Shown piece after piece: positions 41,849 to 50,608 of a stretch of 64,000 nucleotides of DNA. Every line of letters begins with the position of its first letter. The stretch's first letter is position 1. The notes below the pieces were generated by a model. It had not been told where the DNA came from and did no database searches. It saw only the letters and a list, made by a program, of their open reading frames with translations. Source of the DNA: Bacteroidota bacterium (GTDB lineage Bacteria; Bacteroidota; Bacteroidia; Chitinophagales; Chitinophagaceae); NCBI GenBank assembly GCA_023422565.1, contig JAFAGR010000077.1, positions 31,123 to 95,122 of the forward strand, in the 5' to 3' direction. The position numbers and the translations under genes were made by a program.

Positions 41849-42579
41849 AACCATACACTTATTTTCTCATATTGTTCTTCACGGTTGTGATTTGCTTCAT
41901 TGCCTCCTTTCACCGGCAGATACGTTTCCATAAGCATTTCGGCACCTTCCTTCTCTCCGCTTCAATAGTGGCTGTTCCTTTTATTATCTGGGATGTTTGG
42001 TTCACCCGCGAAGGTGTGTGGTGGTTTGATTTCAATTATACCACCGGGCTGGCCTTTGCAGGACTACCGGTTGAGGAATGGCTGTTTTTCTATTGTATTC
42101 CATTCGCCTGCGTATTCACCTATTTCTGCCTTGAAAAGTTTTTTAACCTGGCCGCCGCCGCGGCATTCAATAACGTGATCGCTTTCACAGGCTTTATTGT
42201 GTGCATAATGGCCATACTTCTTTACCATGGCAATATTTACACCTTGGTAACCGCTGCGGCAACACTTATCACTCTTTTGTTTCTACATTTTGTAGCTAAA
42301 AAGGAATGGTTGGGCGCGGCAACATTTACGTATTTGATACTAATGCCGGGTTTTTTTATGGTGAACGGAGTGTTGACCGGCTCGGGCATCGATTCACCCA
42401 TAGTGAATTACGATAATGCTGAGATCACCGGCAACCGAATTCTCACAATTCCGGTGGAAGATGCGGTATATGGCTATTGTTTATTCTTGCTAAACATTTA
42501 CTTTTTTAAATTGATCCGGAAGAAGAACATAGAAAAATCGCTTTTATATGAACAGGGAAAAAGTAGTGCTGGTAAATGA
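41845..42579 (+). CDS. crtYcd: Lycopene cyclase (CrtYcd type)
   Basis: 244-residue membrane protein with two homologous lycopene-cyclase domains, a fusion of the heterodimeric CrtYc and CrtYd forms. Each half carries a PxE[ED] motif: LPVEEWLFFYCIPFACVFTY (first) and ILTIPVEDAVYGYCLFLLN (second). It closes lycopene ends to beta rings. Its end overlaps idi by 32 bases. Confidence 0.9.
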   Translation: MKPYTYFLILFFTVVICFIASFHRQIRFHKHFGTFLLSASIVAVPFIIWDVWFTREGVWWFDFNYTTGLAFAGLPVEEWLFFYCIPFACVFTYFCLEKFFNLAAAAAFNNVIAFTGFIVCIMAILLYHGNIYTLVTAAATLITLLFLHFVAKKEWLGAATFTYLILMPGFFMVNGVLTGSGIDSPIVNYDNAEITGNRILTIPVEDAVYGYCLFLLNIYFFKLIRKKNIEKSLLYEQGKSSAGK

Positions 42580-43081
42580 GGAAGATACGGTAATTGGAGA
42601 AATGGAAAAGCTGGCAGCCCATCAACAAGGGAAATTGCACAGGGCCTTTTCCGTTTTTATATTCAACGAAAACGGTCTCCTTTTGCTGCAACAAAGAGCG
42701 AATGATAAATACCATGGCGCAGGATTGTGGACGAATACCTGTTGTTCGCATCCCGGGCTGAATGAGAACGTAAAGGAGAGTGCAATCGAAAGATTAGCAT
42801 ATGAGATGGGAATAAAGTGTGAACTTGAATTCCTGTTTTCCTTTATTTACAGATCGGAGGTTGAGAACAACCTTATCGAACACGAGTATGACCATGTTTA
42901 CTGCGGCGTAACTGATATGCAACCTCATCCGAATGGCCGGGAAGTACAGGCCTGGAAATGGGCGAAACCGGAAACCATTTTAAATGATCTGAACGAAAAC
43001 CCCGGCAACTACACCGTATGGTTCAGGAAAATTTTTGAGCGGGTTATGCTGGCCCGGGAAAGCAGTCGGAAAAACCGATAA
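42548..43081 (+). CDS. idi: Isopentenyl-diphosphate delta-isomerase, type 1
   Basis: 177-residue Nudix-fold isomerase supplying dimethylallyl diphosphate. The catalytic cysteine lies in WTNTCCSHPG and the catalytic glutamate in EHEYDHVY. The metal-binding helix is ENVKESAIERLAYEMGIK. The 32-base overlap with the cyclase gene supports this ATG. It closes the carotenoid operon, feeding precursor into it. Confidence 0.94.
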   Translation: MNREKVVLVNEEDTVIGEMEKLAAHQQGKLHRAFSVFIFNENGLLLLQQRANDKYHGAGLWTNTCCSHPGLNENVKESAIERLAYEMGIKCELEFLFSFIYRSEVENNLIEHEYDHVYCGVTDMQPHPNGREVQAWKWAKPETILNDLNENPGNYTVWFRKIFERVMLARESSRKNR

Positions 43082-43091
43082 CGACTGAATA

Positions 43092-43616
43092 TTAATACTG
43101 AATGGATTCGTTTACATCGTATTTCATTCCGGGTAATCCAAGGATCTTTCTCATTAGCCCCATTTGCCCAAGCAGATAATCTTCGCGGCCAATGGCCATT
43201 CCAACCATATTTAAAATATTCTCCTCAAGAAAAGAAACTCCCATTCCAAATTCAACATTCTTTTCCAGCGTTGCGTCATCAGTATCTAACAACCTTTCAT
43301 AAACCTTTGGAGAAATGCTGTGCCAACGTTCAAACAAAGTAGCAAGTGTGGGATAATTGAGATTCTCGTCCAGCGCACGGCCTTCTTTGAAAAGTTCTTC
43401 GGCCGGATCCTTTTCTGAAAGGCCAAGAGTTTCTCCAAGCCAGTACCTGCAGTTAACCATATTACCTGCCATCCAGGCCACATGATTGGTTTTACCCTCT
43501 ATCCTTTTCAGTGCATCCTGTTCAGTTATTCCGTTCAGTACATTCAAGAATAATTGTGTATGCATACGAAATGCGGGAATAATTACAGTTAATTTTCCTG
43601 AAGCGGGACGGTCCAT
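43092..43616 (-). CDS. DinB family protein
   Basis: 174-residue four-helix-bundle protein of the DinB/YfiT-like superfamily. Helix starts are FLNVLNGITEQDALKRIEGKTNHVAWMAGNM, typical with the metal-binding His in NHVAW. A downstream helix includes NMVGMAIGREDYLLGQMGLMRKILG. The function in such proteins is unclear; some are metal-dependent transferases of bacillithiol-type thiols. It follows the VOC gene by 29 bases on the minus strand and is convergent with idi. Confidence 0.78.
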   Translation of the reverse strand: MDRPASGKLTVIIPAFRMHTQLFLNVLNGITEQDALKRIEGKTNHVAWMAGNMVNCRYWLGETLGLSEKDPAEELFKEGRALDENLNYPTLATLFERWHSISPKVYERLLDTDDATLEKNVEFGMGVSFLEENILNMVGMAIGREDYLLGQMGLMRKILGLPGMKYDVNESIQY

Positions 43617-43645
43617 ATAATATTTTTAAATCTGTTTTAAAAAGG

Positions 43646-44029
43646 TCATGCCATAGAGTGAATGCCGAAGATGTTTCCTTCTGTATCGTAACAAAGGCTA
43701 ACAAAGCCAAACTCGCCGATAGACATTTTCGGCTGAAACACCTTTCCACCGGCCTTTTCAACACGCGATGATTCTATTGAGCAATCTTCACTCACAAAAT
43801 AAACCACCGTGCTGTTACCTCCCGCTTTCATCCCTTCCATCTTCACCAGGGTGCCGGGAGAATTCGGCTTATCGGGATACATGGGGAAGGGTCTCATTAC
43901 AATGCCACTTCCCGAAGGATCGGGCAGATCTCCAAGCTTTACATTAAAAACCATTTCATAAAATTTCTGCGCCCTGTCTATATCATCTACGTAAATTTCA
44001 AACCAGCCAACGGAATTTTGTTGTTGCAT
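43646..44029 (-). CDS. VOC (glyoxalase/bleomycin-resistance fold) protein
   Basis: 127-residue two-beta-alpha-beta-repeat protein. The core is GWFEIYVDDIDRAQKFYEMVFNV and FGFVSLCYDTEGNIFGIHSM. The substrate is not known. It is likely co-transcribed with the DinB gene. Confidence 0.85.
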   Translation of the reverse strand: MQQQNSVGWFEIYVDDIDRAQKFYEMVFNVKLGDLPDPSGSGIVMRPFPMYPDKPNSPGTLVKMEGMKAGGNSTVVYFVSEDCSIESSRVEKAGGKVFQPKMSIGEFGFVSLCYDTEGNIFGIHSMA

Positions 44030-44184
44030 CTTGTTGAAAGTTTTGTTTTAAAATAAATAACGGGAAGGTAAGGCCAGGTAAAATAATGCAAACCCGTTCA
44101 AAAACCCAATCAATTATGTGAGTGGCGGGGATAGCAAGGCAAAGGTAAACTGAAGCATAGTCTGACTGAATTATTAAACAGCTT

Positions 44185-45150
44185 TTAAAGTTTGTCTCCA
44201 TCATCCAACCATTTCATCACTACCTTACCACTGGTACGCATCGTTTCAATGTACCGGATGGCATCCGGAATCTCTTTATAGGAAAATATTTTTTCTATGC
44301 GGGGCTGTATCCTGCCTTCCTCAGCCAACCTCGCCAGCGTTTGCAGATCTTCCGCATTTGCGTTTGCTGTAAATTGCACCAGGGGAAACTTGCCGAATGC
44401 ATTTTGCAAAAGTGTTGAAAGCATATGCCGCATTGTGGTAAAGCCGATCAGCAGACCTCTTTTCCCCATCCTTCGGAAATCATCATAAGTAAGGTTCCCA
44501 TTCACATCAATTACCAGATCATATTTACCCTCGTGCTGATGAATATTTTCTTTATCGTAAGCAACTACCTCATCGGCGCCTAAGCCCATAACGAAGTCTG
44601 CGTTTCGGTAAGAACATACAGCCGTTACGTTGGCTCCATAAGCTTTTGCTATCTGCACTGCAAAATGCCCGACGCCTCCCGAAGCTCCGTTTATCAAAAC
44701 GCTTTCTCCTTTTTTCATCTTACCATGTGTAACTACACCTTGAAGAGCAGTGAGCCCGGCAACCGGCACGGTCGCCATCATTGTATAGTTTAGGCTCTTA
44801 GAAAACCTGGCGCATGCCGTGGCGGGTACGCTTACAAATTCCGCAAAGGCACCACCCATCAGCGTTTCACCAAACACACGATCACCAATTTCAAACGCGT
44901 TCACCTTCCTTCCTTTTTCAACCACAATGCCGGCGAAATCAGCTCCTGCAATTTTCTCCTTGGGTCTTAGCAAGCCGGAAGAAAACCGGGCAAAGAAAGG
45001 CTGACCTCTCAGAAGATGCCAGTCTGCAGGATTTGCAGAATTTGCAAAGACCTTAACAAGAAGATGATCTTCCTTCAAGGCAGGTTTATCAACTTCCTCA
45101 AGCCTCAATATTTCGGGGCCTCCGTATCTTGTTTTTGTAAAAGCTTTCAT
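44185..45150 (-). CDS. Quinone oxidoreductase-like (zinc-free MDR) NAD(P)-dependent protein
   Basis: 321-residue medium-chain dehydrogenase/reductase. The N-terminal catalytic-domain start is MKAFTKTRYGGPEILRLEEV. The Rossmann loop LINGASGGVGHFAVQIAKAYG is intact, and zinc-coordinating cysteines are absent, as in QOR-type reductases. The frame is open to 45255 but overlaps mnmE; ATG 45150 begins the family N-terminus and leaves an 11-base gap to mnmE, so it is the likely start. Confidence 0.9.
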   Translation of the reverse strand: MKAFTKTRYGGPEILRLEEVDKPALKEDHLLVKVFANSANPADWHLLRGQPFFARFSSGLLRPKEKIAGADFAGIVVEKGRKVNAFEIGDRVFGETLMGGAFAEFVSVPATACARFSKSLNYTMMATVPVAGLTALQGVVTHGKMKKGESVLINGASGGVGHFAVQIAKAYGANVTAVCSYRNADFVMGLGADEVVAYDKENIHQHEGKYDLVIDVNGNLTYDDFRRMGKRGLLIGFTTMRHMLSTLLQNAFGKFPLVQFTANANAEDLQTLARLAEEGRIQPRIEKIFSYKEIPDAIRYIETMRTSGKVVMKWLDDGDKL

Positions 45151-45161
45151 GATTAGGAAAA

Positions 45162-46589
45162 TTACTTTCCGATACAAAACTTGCCGAAAATGGTTCCGAG
45201 AATATCCCTGTCTATTTCTACCTGGCCGGTGATTGTGCCAAGATGGTAAAGGCAATTTCTTATATCCGGGGCGAGAAGGTCACCGCTGATCCGATCTTTT
45301 AAACCTTTCTTTATAGTTACCAGGCTTTCGCGCATGTGCTGCAGGGCTTCGAAGTGCCGGGCGTTGGTTACCATGGTTCCTTCTGCCTGCAGTTGGTCAG
45401 ACACAGCTGCATTAAACATTTTTTCCGCCAATTGGGGAATACCAAATCCATCCTTTGCACTAACGGGATTATTGGAAAAATCGGGAATTGGGTCTATTCC
45501 CTGTTTGTTCATTTTCTTCATCCACAGGTCAAACTTCGTATTAACAATTATCACCTTCTCACTAAATTGTTTTAACCATTCCATGCCCTTTTCATAATTA
45601 TATTCATCATCATCAACTTCGTCAACCTCCCTGTCTTCTCTATCCTCCATCATATCTTTTAAATACAGGATAAGGTCTGCTTTTTCTGCATTCATACGGC
45701 TGCGTTCCATTCCCAGGTTCTCGATCTCATCAGTGCTATGATCCCGAATACCTGCAGTGTCTATCAACCGGAAAAGAATTCCTTTTATATTGAGCACTTC
45801 CTCAATTGTATCGCGCGTAGTGCCCGGTATGTCGCTTACTATCGCCCTTTCTTCATTCAGCAGCGCGTTAAGTAAGGTGCTTTTCCCCGCATTAGGTTTC
45901 CCGATGATCGCCACCCGCACCCCATTTTTCACCACATTACCAAGACGAAAGGACTGGATCAATTTTTCTGTTTCATTGGTTATTTCACGCACAAGATTTT
46001 TTAGTTCGGCACGATCGGCAAATTCTACATCCTCTTCCGAAAAATCAAGTTCGAGTTCAATAAGCGCTGCGAAATTGATAAGCTGGTCCCTGAGCTCAGC
46101 CAGTTTGCCTGAAAATCCTCCCCGCAATTGGTTCATTGCCGCGCGTTGAGCAGCTTTTGTTTCCGAACTGATGACGTCTGCCACAGCTTCGGCCTGTGCA
46201 AGGTCCATTTTACCATTCAAAAATGCACGCTGAGTGAATTCGCCAGGGTGCGCTTGCCGTGCTCCATATTGTATACAGAGGCCAAGCACTTCCTGCAATA
46301 TGTAGGAAGAACCGTGGCAGCTGATTTCCACCACATCTTCACCGGTATAACTTTTTGGGGATTTGTATATTGCTATAACCGCCTCATCCAGTACCTGCGG
46401 GCCCTGCATAATATGTGAAAGATGAAGGGTATGCGATTTGCGGGAAGAAAAATTTTTTCCCGGCGCCAGTTTATCGGCGATAGTCAAAGCCAGGTTCCCG
46501 CTTATTCTTATCACGCCAATTGCGCCTAAACCCGGTGGTGTGGCAACTGCAACTATCGTATCATCCCAGCCTCCTAATACAGAATTCAT
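45162..46589 (-). CDS. mnmE: tRNA modification GTPase MnmE
   Basis: 475-residue GTPase that, with MnmG, makes the 5-substituent of U34 in tRNAs. The N-terminal folate-binding domain (TIVAVATPPGLGAIGVIRISG) is complete. The G-domain lies at about 220-380 with IGKPNAGKSTLLNALLNEERAIVS (G1 and G2), DTAGIRD (G3) and NTKFD (G4). The conserved C-terminal CIGK is present. A TATCTTTA element ends 4 bases upstream of the ATG. Confidence 0.97.
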   Translation of the reverse strand: MNSVLGGWDDTIVAVATPPGLGAIGVIRISGNLALTIADKLAPGKNFSSRKSHTLHLSHIMQGPQVLDEAVIAIYKSPKSYTGEDVVEISCHGSSYILQEVLGLCIQYGARQAHPGEFTQRAFLNGKMDLAQAEAVADVISSETKAAQRAAMNQLRGGFSGKLAELRDQLINFAALIELELDFSEEDVEFADRAELKNLVREITNETEKLIQSFRLGNVVKNGVRVAIIGKPNAGKSTLLNALLNEERAIVSDIPGTTRDTIEEVLNIKGILFRLIDTAGIRDHSTDEIENLGMERSRMNAEKADLILYLKDMMEDREDREVDEVDDDEYNYEKGMEWLKQFSEKVIIVNTKFDLWMKKMNKQGIDPIPDFSNNPVSAKDGFGIPQLAEKMFNAAVSDQLQAEGTMVTNARHFEALQHMRESLVTIKKGLKDRISGDLLAPDIRNCLYHLGTITGQVEIDRDILGTIFGKFCIGK

Positions 46590-46593
46590 TGGG

Positions 46594-46601
46594 TAAAGAT
46601 A
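46594..46601 (-). promoter_or_regulatory. Probable -7 element of mnmE
   Basis: TATCTTTA on the minus strand, one mismatch from TAnnTTTG, ends exactly 4 bases before the ATG. A TTTT lies about 19 bases upstream, near the -33 position. Confidence 0.45.
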
Positions 46602-46664
46602 AATAAACAGAAACCTCTTAAAAGCGATAGTAGGCTGATTTCGCCTTGAAGTTGACAGCCTAAG

Positions 46665-47477
46665 CTAATTGCTTGTCAGCACAAATGTTACTGACTGGCT
46701 GCGATAAGCTTTCACGTTCGTACCGTTTTGAATTGCAGGGATCCATCTTGGGCCTCTTCTGATCACCTTTATCGCTTCTTCTTCCATTCCATATCCATGC
46801 TGTGTTAACGCGACAACATCACTGATCGTTCCATCCTTGTCTACAATAAATCTGACCATAACTGTATAGATGCCGTCCGGCGCGCCTGCAACAACTGAAC
46901 TACCTGCGGCAAGGGTTCTTTCGAGGTATCGCTTCCAGGCTTTTAAACCACCTGGGAATGCCGCTTCAATTTCAACTTTGTGTAAAATTGATTCCGGAAT
47001 GCTAACCGGGAATGTGCTAACAGAGGGCCCATTTTCGGTTGGTGATTCAACGGGCGTTGAGACTGGTTGGATCGCTAACCCTGAGGAAGTAGTAACCGAA
47101 ATTGAAGATTCCGGCTCGAGAGTGTTCACTGTTTCTACCGGCTCTGCGTTATTTTGAACAACCGGTTTAACATAACGGTCACGTTTAAACGAAGATGAAG
47201 ATCTTTTCGCAACAGTTTGTTTCGGGAGAACATCACTCTTCGGAGGCAGGGCAACTAAGGCCGGTTCAATTTCTGCAATAACCGTTGAAACCAGCGGGGT
47301 TGTATGGGAGGATGGCAAAGCGAAATAGCCTAAAAGAGCAAAAGCAAAAGAAATAAGGAGCGCCGCAATCAGGTTATCATTATACTTTTTTCTTAACCTA
47401 TATGCACCATACAATTTATTTCTCCCTTCAAAAAGAAGATCCAGCCAATCTGCGTGTAAAATATGTTTTGCATCCAT
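46665..47477 (-). CDS. TonB family energy transducer, paralog without proline-rich linker
   Basis: 270-residue protein with an N-terminal cytoplasmic motif LDLLFEGRNKLYGAYRLRKKY, one membrane helix (NLIAALLISFAFALLGYF) and a C-terminal TonB domain (GIYTVMVRFIVDKDGTISDVVAL). The linker is Ser/Thr/Val/Pro-mixed but lacks the long poly-Pro tract of its neighbour (48436). It is therefore a diverged duplicate. It lies after a strong terminator, so it may have its own promoter. Confidence 0.88.
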   Translation of the reverse strand: MDAKHILHADWLDLLFEGRNKLYGAYRLRKKYNDNLIAALLISFAFALLGYFALPSSHTTPLVSTVIAEIEPALVALPPKSDVLPKQTVAKRSSSSFKRDRYVKPVVQNNAEPVETVNTLEPESSISVTTSSGLAIQPVSTPVESPTENGPSVSTFPVSIPESILHKVEIEAAFPGGLKAWKRYLERTLAAGSSVVAGAPDGIYTVMVRFIVDKDGTISDVVALTQHGYGMEEEAIKVIRRGPRWIPAIQNGTNVKAYRSQSVTFVLTSN

Positions 47478-47540
47478 GACTTTTTTTTATTGAGAGCATG
47501 GCATGCAAAAAATTCCATAAAATTATTATCGTGGCCGAAA

Positions 47541-47570
47541 ATAAAAAAAGCCCCTTCTTTCAAAGGGGCT
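47541..47570 (-). terminator. Intrinsic terminator after tonB
   Basis: AGCCCCTT and AAGGGGCT form a perfect 8-bp stem around a 6-base loop (47549-47570). On the minus strand it is followed by TTTTTTTATTTT. It lies 23 bases after the tonB stop, between the two TonB paralogs. Confidence 0.85.
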
Positions 47571-47593
47571 CTATCATTCTCTGTTCAATATTG

Positions 47594-48436
47594 TTATTCA
47601 CTCGCCACAACAAAGGTGATCGGTTGGCGCCGGTAAGCGTTTACATGGCGGCCATTCTGAAGTGCGGGAGTCCACTTCGGACCTTTCTTAATTGCATTTA
47701 CCGCTTCCTTTTCCATGCCGTAGCCATGCTTCGTTTCAGCAACCACATCGCTTATACTTCCATCCTTGCTCACAATGAAACGAACGATTACGGTATAAGT
47801 TCCTTCGGGAGCGCCTTCATCTATCGGTGCGCTCGCATTGAGGTTTCTTTCGAGAAAACGCCTCCAGGCATTTGCACCGCCGGGGAAGGCAGCCTCTACT
47901 TCAACCTTATTAAAGATCTTGCCTTCATCATCTTCCACCTTAGGCGCTTCTACAATTCCGGTTCCCTTATCTTCAATCGGGGCCTGAACCACCTGAATCT
48001 TGTTTTCGGTCACCACGGTTTTGTCGCTTATAGCGGCATCTTCTTTAATTTCCTCGATCTTTTCTTCAGGCTTAACTTCCTCGTCTTTAACCACCTTTGG
48101 CGGAGTAAACTTAACCTGGTTCACTTCCGGTGGCGGTGGGGGCTTCGGTGGAGGTGGTGGAGGCGGAGGAGGAGGCGGTGGTGCCGGCTCATCCTTTTTA
48201 ATTTCTGCCATTTGGGTGTCCAACACATCGATCTCGGTCGTATCCTTATCCTTACGCATCAGGTTAGCTGCAACGCCTACAAGAAGGAACAGCAGCAGTG
48301 CGGAAAAAGTGGCGATGAGCGCCTTCTTAAGCCGGGTGTTGTAAGTTTTTCGCAAATTATAGGCTCCATAATTTTTGTTCTTCCCTTCAAAAAGTATGTC
48401 CAGAAAATCTGCTTTTAATATTTTGTTTGGTTCCAT
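47594..48436 (-). CDS. tonB: TonB energy transducer
   Basis: 280-residue protein that couples the proton-motive force of ExbBD to outer-membrane receptors. The N-terminal LDILFEGKNKNYGAYNLRKTY motif is typical of Bacteroidota TonB. One membrane helix follows, then a proline-rich spacer (PAPPPPPPPPPPPPKPPPPP) to cross the periplasm and a C-terminal TonB domain (GTYTVIVRFIVSKDGSISDVVAE). It is the fourth gene of the exbB-exbD-exbD-tonB run. Confidence 0.95.
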   Translation of the reverse strand: MEPNKILKADFLDILFEGKNKNYGAYNLRKTYNTRLKKALIATFSALLLFLLVGVAANLMRKDKDTTEIDVLDTQMAEIKKDEPAPPPPPPPPPPPPKPPPPPEVNQVKFTPPKVVKDEEVKPEEKIEEIKEDAAISDKTVVTENKIQVVQAPIEDKGTGIVEAPKVEDDEGKIFNKVEVEAAFPGGANAWRRFLERNLNASAPIDEGAPEGTYTVIVRFIVSKDGSISDVVAETKHGYGMEKEAVNAIKKGPKWTPALQNGRHVNAYRRQPITFVVASE

Positions 48437-48481
48437 TTTCTGCTTTTTGTATAAGACAAATTATTTGCCTTATTCCATAAA

Positions 48482-49030
48482 CTATTTTATACCGTTTGCA
48501 AGTTCGGTTTGCCTGATAAGCTCCTGCTCGGCCGGGGTCATATCCACTTCAGCATAGTGCCCGGGCGGCACGGCAGAGATAGACATCTCGTCGAGAATAT
48601 CGATGGCATTTTTAAAAGTCGATTCCTGGTCCGATTTAATTATGTACATCAGATCATCAATAGGCGTCGCTTTCTTTTTCTCGACTATAAGATTGCGTAT
48701 CTCTTTGTAATTAGTGGTTTTGAACTGCTGGCTAAGCGTCGCGGTGTCAAGCTGCCCGTAATAATAATATATCTGATCAGACCTTCCGAGCAAGATGGTC
48801 ATCGCTCCCGAATTTTTCACTTTCAATTCTTTTCCGGGATCGTCTTTCGGCTCGTTCATGTTCATTGCTTTGCTTTCACTCATAGAGGTGGTGAAAACAA
48901 AAAATGTGATCAGCAGAAATCCCAAATCTACCATCGGGGTAAGGTCAACCCGGGTGGAGAGTTTCTTTGACTTTTTTACGCCGGGCCCTTTTTTGTGACC
49001 CCCGCCCGACGAAGTATCCAATTCTGCCAT
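48482..49030 (-). CDS. exbD: ExbD-type proton-channel subunit (second)
   Basis: 182-residue one-helix protein of the ExbD/TolR family. The helix carries the conserved aspartate: LSTRVDLTPMVDLGFLLITFFVFTT. The periplasmic part is about 130 residues. It follows the first ExbD gene by 22 bases. Confidence 0.93.
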   Translation of the reverse strand: MAELDTSSGGGHKKGPGVKKSKKLSTRVDLTPMVDLGFLLITFFVFTTSMSESKAMNMNEPKDDPGKELKVKNSGAMTILLGRSDQIYYYYGQLDTATLSQQFKTTNYKEIRNLIVEKKKATPIDDLMYIIKSDQESTFKNAIDILDEMSISAVPPGHYAEVDMTPAEQELIRQTELANGIK

Positions 49031-49052
49031 GGTACTCTACTTTTTTAATTAA

Positions 49053-49700
49053 TTAACGATGCATTTCATTATACAGTTCCGAACCCAAAGGCACATTCTC
49101 CGCATTGGTTACAATTCTGAACTTGTATATCTCATTCTTTTTAAAGGCCTGTTTAATAGCTCTGAACACGGGATACTGTGCTTCGTTGTCTCCCTTCACC
49201 AGCAACATCTGCTGTAGTTGGGTTTGATCGGTTCCTGCGTATACATTGGTAATGCTTCTCACCCAGTCAACCATTTCATTGTTCAGCGTATCCATTATAG
49301 GTATGCCGGGCATTTTAGACGGTTCTATAGGCTGAGCCATGTTCAGAAAACCTTTAACCTGGTTTAAAGGAAGGCCATAAAATTCCTGCCTGGTCCATTT
49401 TGCCATTTCATTAGGAGACAGTCCTAAACCTTTTGTTGCATTTACATTCTCAAGTATTTCGGCTTTCTTAGTTTCGTCGCCCAGCGTAAGAAAGGCGCGC
49501 CCGTCAGCCGTCATAGTGATCATAATAGATTTATCCGGAGCCGCCTTGCTGGAAATGGAATTCGGGGTTTGTACTGCAAGTACTTCCGCCGGCTTTTGCT
49601 TGGTAGCCAGGATGAAGAATGTCAGCAACAAAAAGGCCACGTCGCACATCGCCGTCATATCTACTATTGTACTCTTGCGTGGTATTTTAACTTTTGGCAT
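49053..49700 (-). CDS. exbD: ExbD-type proton-channel subunit (first)
   Basis: 215-residue ExbD/TolR protein. The membrane helix is STIVDMTAMCDVAFLLLTFFILAT, with the proton-carrying aspartate. Its periplasmic domain is longer than that of the second copy and differs strongly, so the two are probably not redundant. Two ExbD genes per ExbB is common in Bacteroidota. Confidence 0.92.
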   Translation of the reverse strand: MPKVKIPRKSTIVDMTAMCDVAFLLLTFFILATKQKPAEVLAVQTPNSISSKAAPDKSIMITMTADGRAFLTLGDETKKAEILENVNATKGLGLSPNEMAKWTRQEFYGLPLNQVKGFLNMAQPIEPSKMPGIPIMDTLNNEMVDWVRSITNVYAGTDQTQLQQMLLVKGDNEAQYPVFRAIKQAFKKNEIYKFRIVTNAENVPLGSELYNEMHR

Positions 49701-49750
49701 TTTTTGTTTTTAGCGATTAAGAGATTCAAAATCGTTCGGTTTCCACAAAA

Positions 49751-50608
49751 TTATTTGTATTGGGAAGCAAAAGATTGTGTTAAAGTAAACGCCGACTCAT
49801 CAATGCCATAAGTGATACCGTCAATTCTTGTAGTGAACATGTTGTAAAAAATAATGGCGATCGCTGAAGTTCCGATACCAAGCGCTGTGTTGTAAAGGGC
49901 TTCCGCAATACCTTGAGAAAGAGCCGTAGCAGAAGATCCGCCACCGCTGTCTGAACCCAGGGCTGCGAAGGCGCGGATCATACCTAACACGGTTCCGAAA
50001 AGACCGATAAGCGTGGCTACCGAGGCGATGGTAGAAAGGAACACCAGGTTCTTTTCTAGCATTGGCAGTTCAAGAGCCGTAGCTTCTTCCACCTCTTTCT
50101 GAATAGCGAGAACTTTTTGTTCTGTGTTCAGCTCATTGTTCGTCATCATATCCTTGTAACGAATGAGACCGGCTTTCATCACATTACCAACCGAACCTTT
50201 TTGTTTGTCGCACTCAGCAAGTGCTGCATCAACATTTTTGTTAGCGAGGTGGTACTGCACCTGGCGAACAAAGTCGGCATTGTTTTTAGTACCTGCTGCT
50301 TTTGAAATTGTAAGAAACCTTTCAATAACAAAGACAATACAGGTAAGGAAGGTTCCTAAAAGAATTGGAACCACAATACCTCCCAGGTACATGTTGTATA
50401 TCTGCGACTTTGGCCCGTGGTGATCAGGCCAGAACCATCCTGTGCCGGGCTTTTCGAAGTTTCCGGCAGCCCCCAGTCCGAATCTCCAAATCAAATAACC
50501 CACTAGTACGCACAGCACCGGCGCTATCCATGAAATGCTATTGCTCGTTTTCTTTGCCTGTACCGTTGTTACCGGTTTAACGGATGCAGTGGTTCTAATT
50601 TCTGCCAT
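49751..50608 (-). CDS. exbB: ExbB/TolQ-type proton channel subunit
   Basis: 285-residue MotA/TolQ/ExbB channel protein. An extra N-terminal hydrophobic segment (SWIAPVLCVLVGYLIWRFG) precedes the core. The core has LVFLSTIASVATLIGLFGTVLGMIRAF and ALYNTALGIGTSAIAIIFYN, typical of the family. It is the first gene of the TonB energising operon; 50609-50832 upstream is AT-rich without a clear TAnnTTTG element. Confidence 0.93.
   Translation of the reverse strand: MAEIRTTASVKPVTTVQAKKTSNSISWIAPVLCVLVGYLIWRFGLGAAGNFEKPGTGWFWPDHHGPKSQIYNMYLGGIVVPILLGTFLTCIVFVIERFLTISKAAGTKNNADFVRQVQYHLANKNVDAALAECDKQKGSVGNVMKAGLIRYKDMMTNNELNTEQKVLAIQKEVEEATALELPMLEKNLVFLSTIASVATLIGLFGTVLGMIRAFAALGSDSGGGSSATALSQGIAEALYNTALGIGTSAIAIIFYNMFTTRIDGITYGIDESAFTLTQSFASQYK

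Noticed and set aside
45151..45255. 35-residue N-terminal extension of the quinone-reductase-like protein
   Set aside because: It overlaps the 3' end of mnmE and has no similarity to the family; the ATG at 45150 gives the usual start.
47498..48418. 306-residue open frame on the plus strand, opposite tonB
   Set aside because: It is antisense to the well-supported TonB gene. Its composition (Arg/Trp/His-rich blocks such as RWRWGLRWRWW) is what the complement of poly-proline codons gives. It also runs across the terminator.
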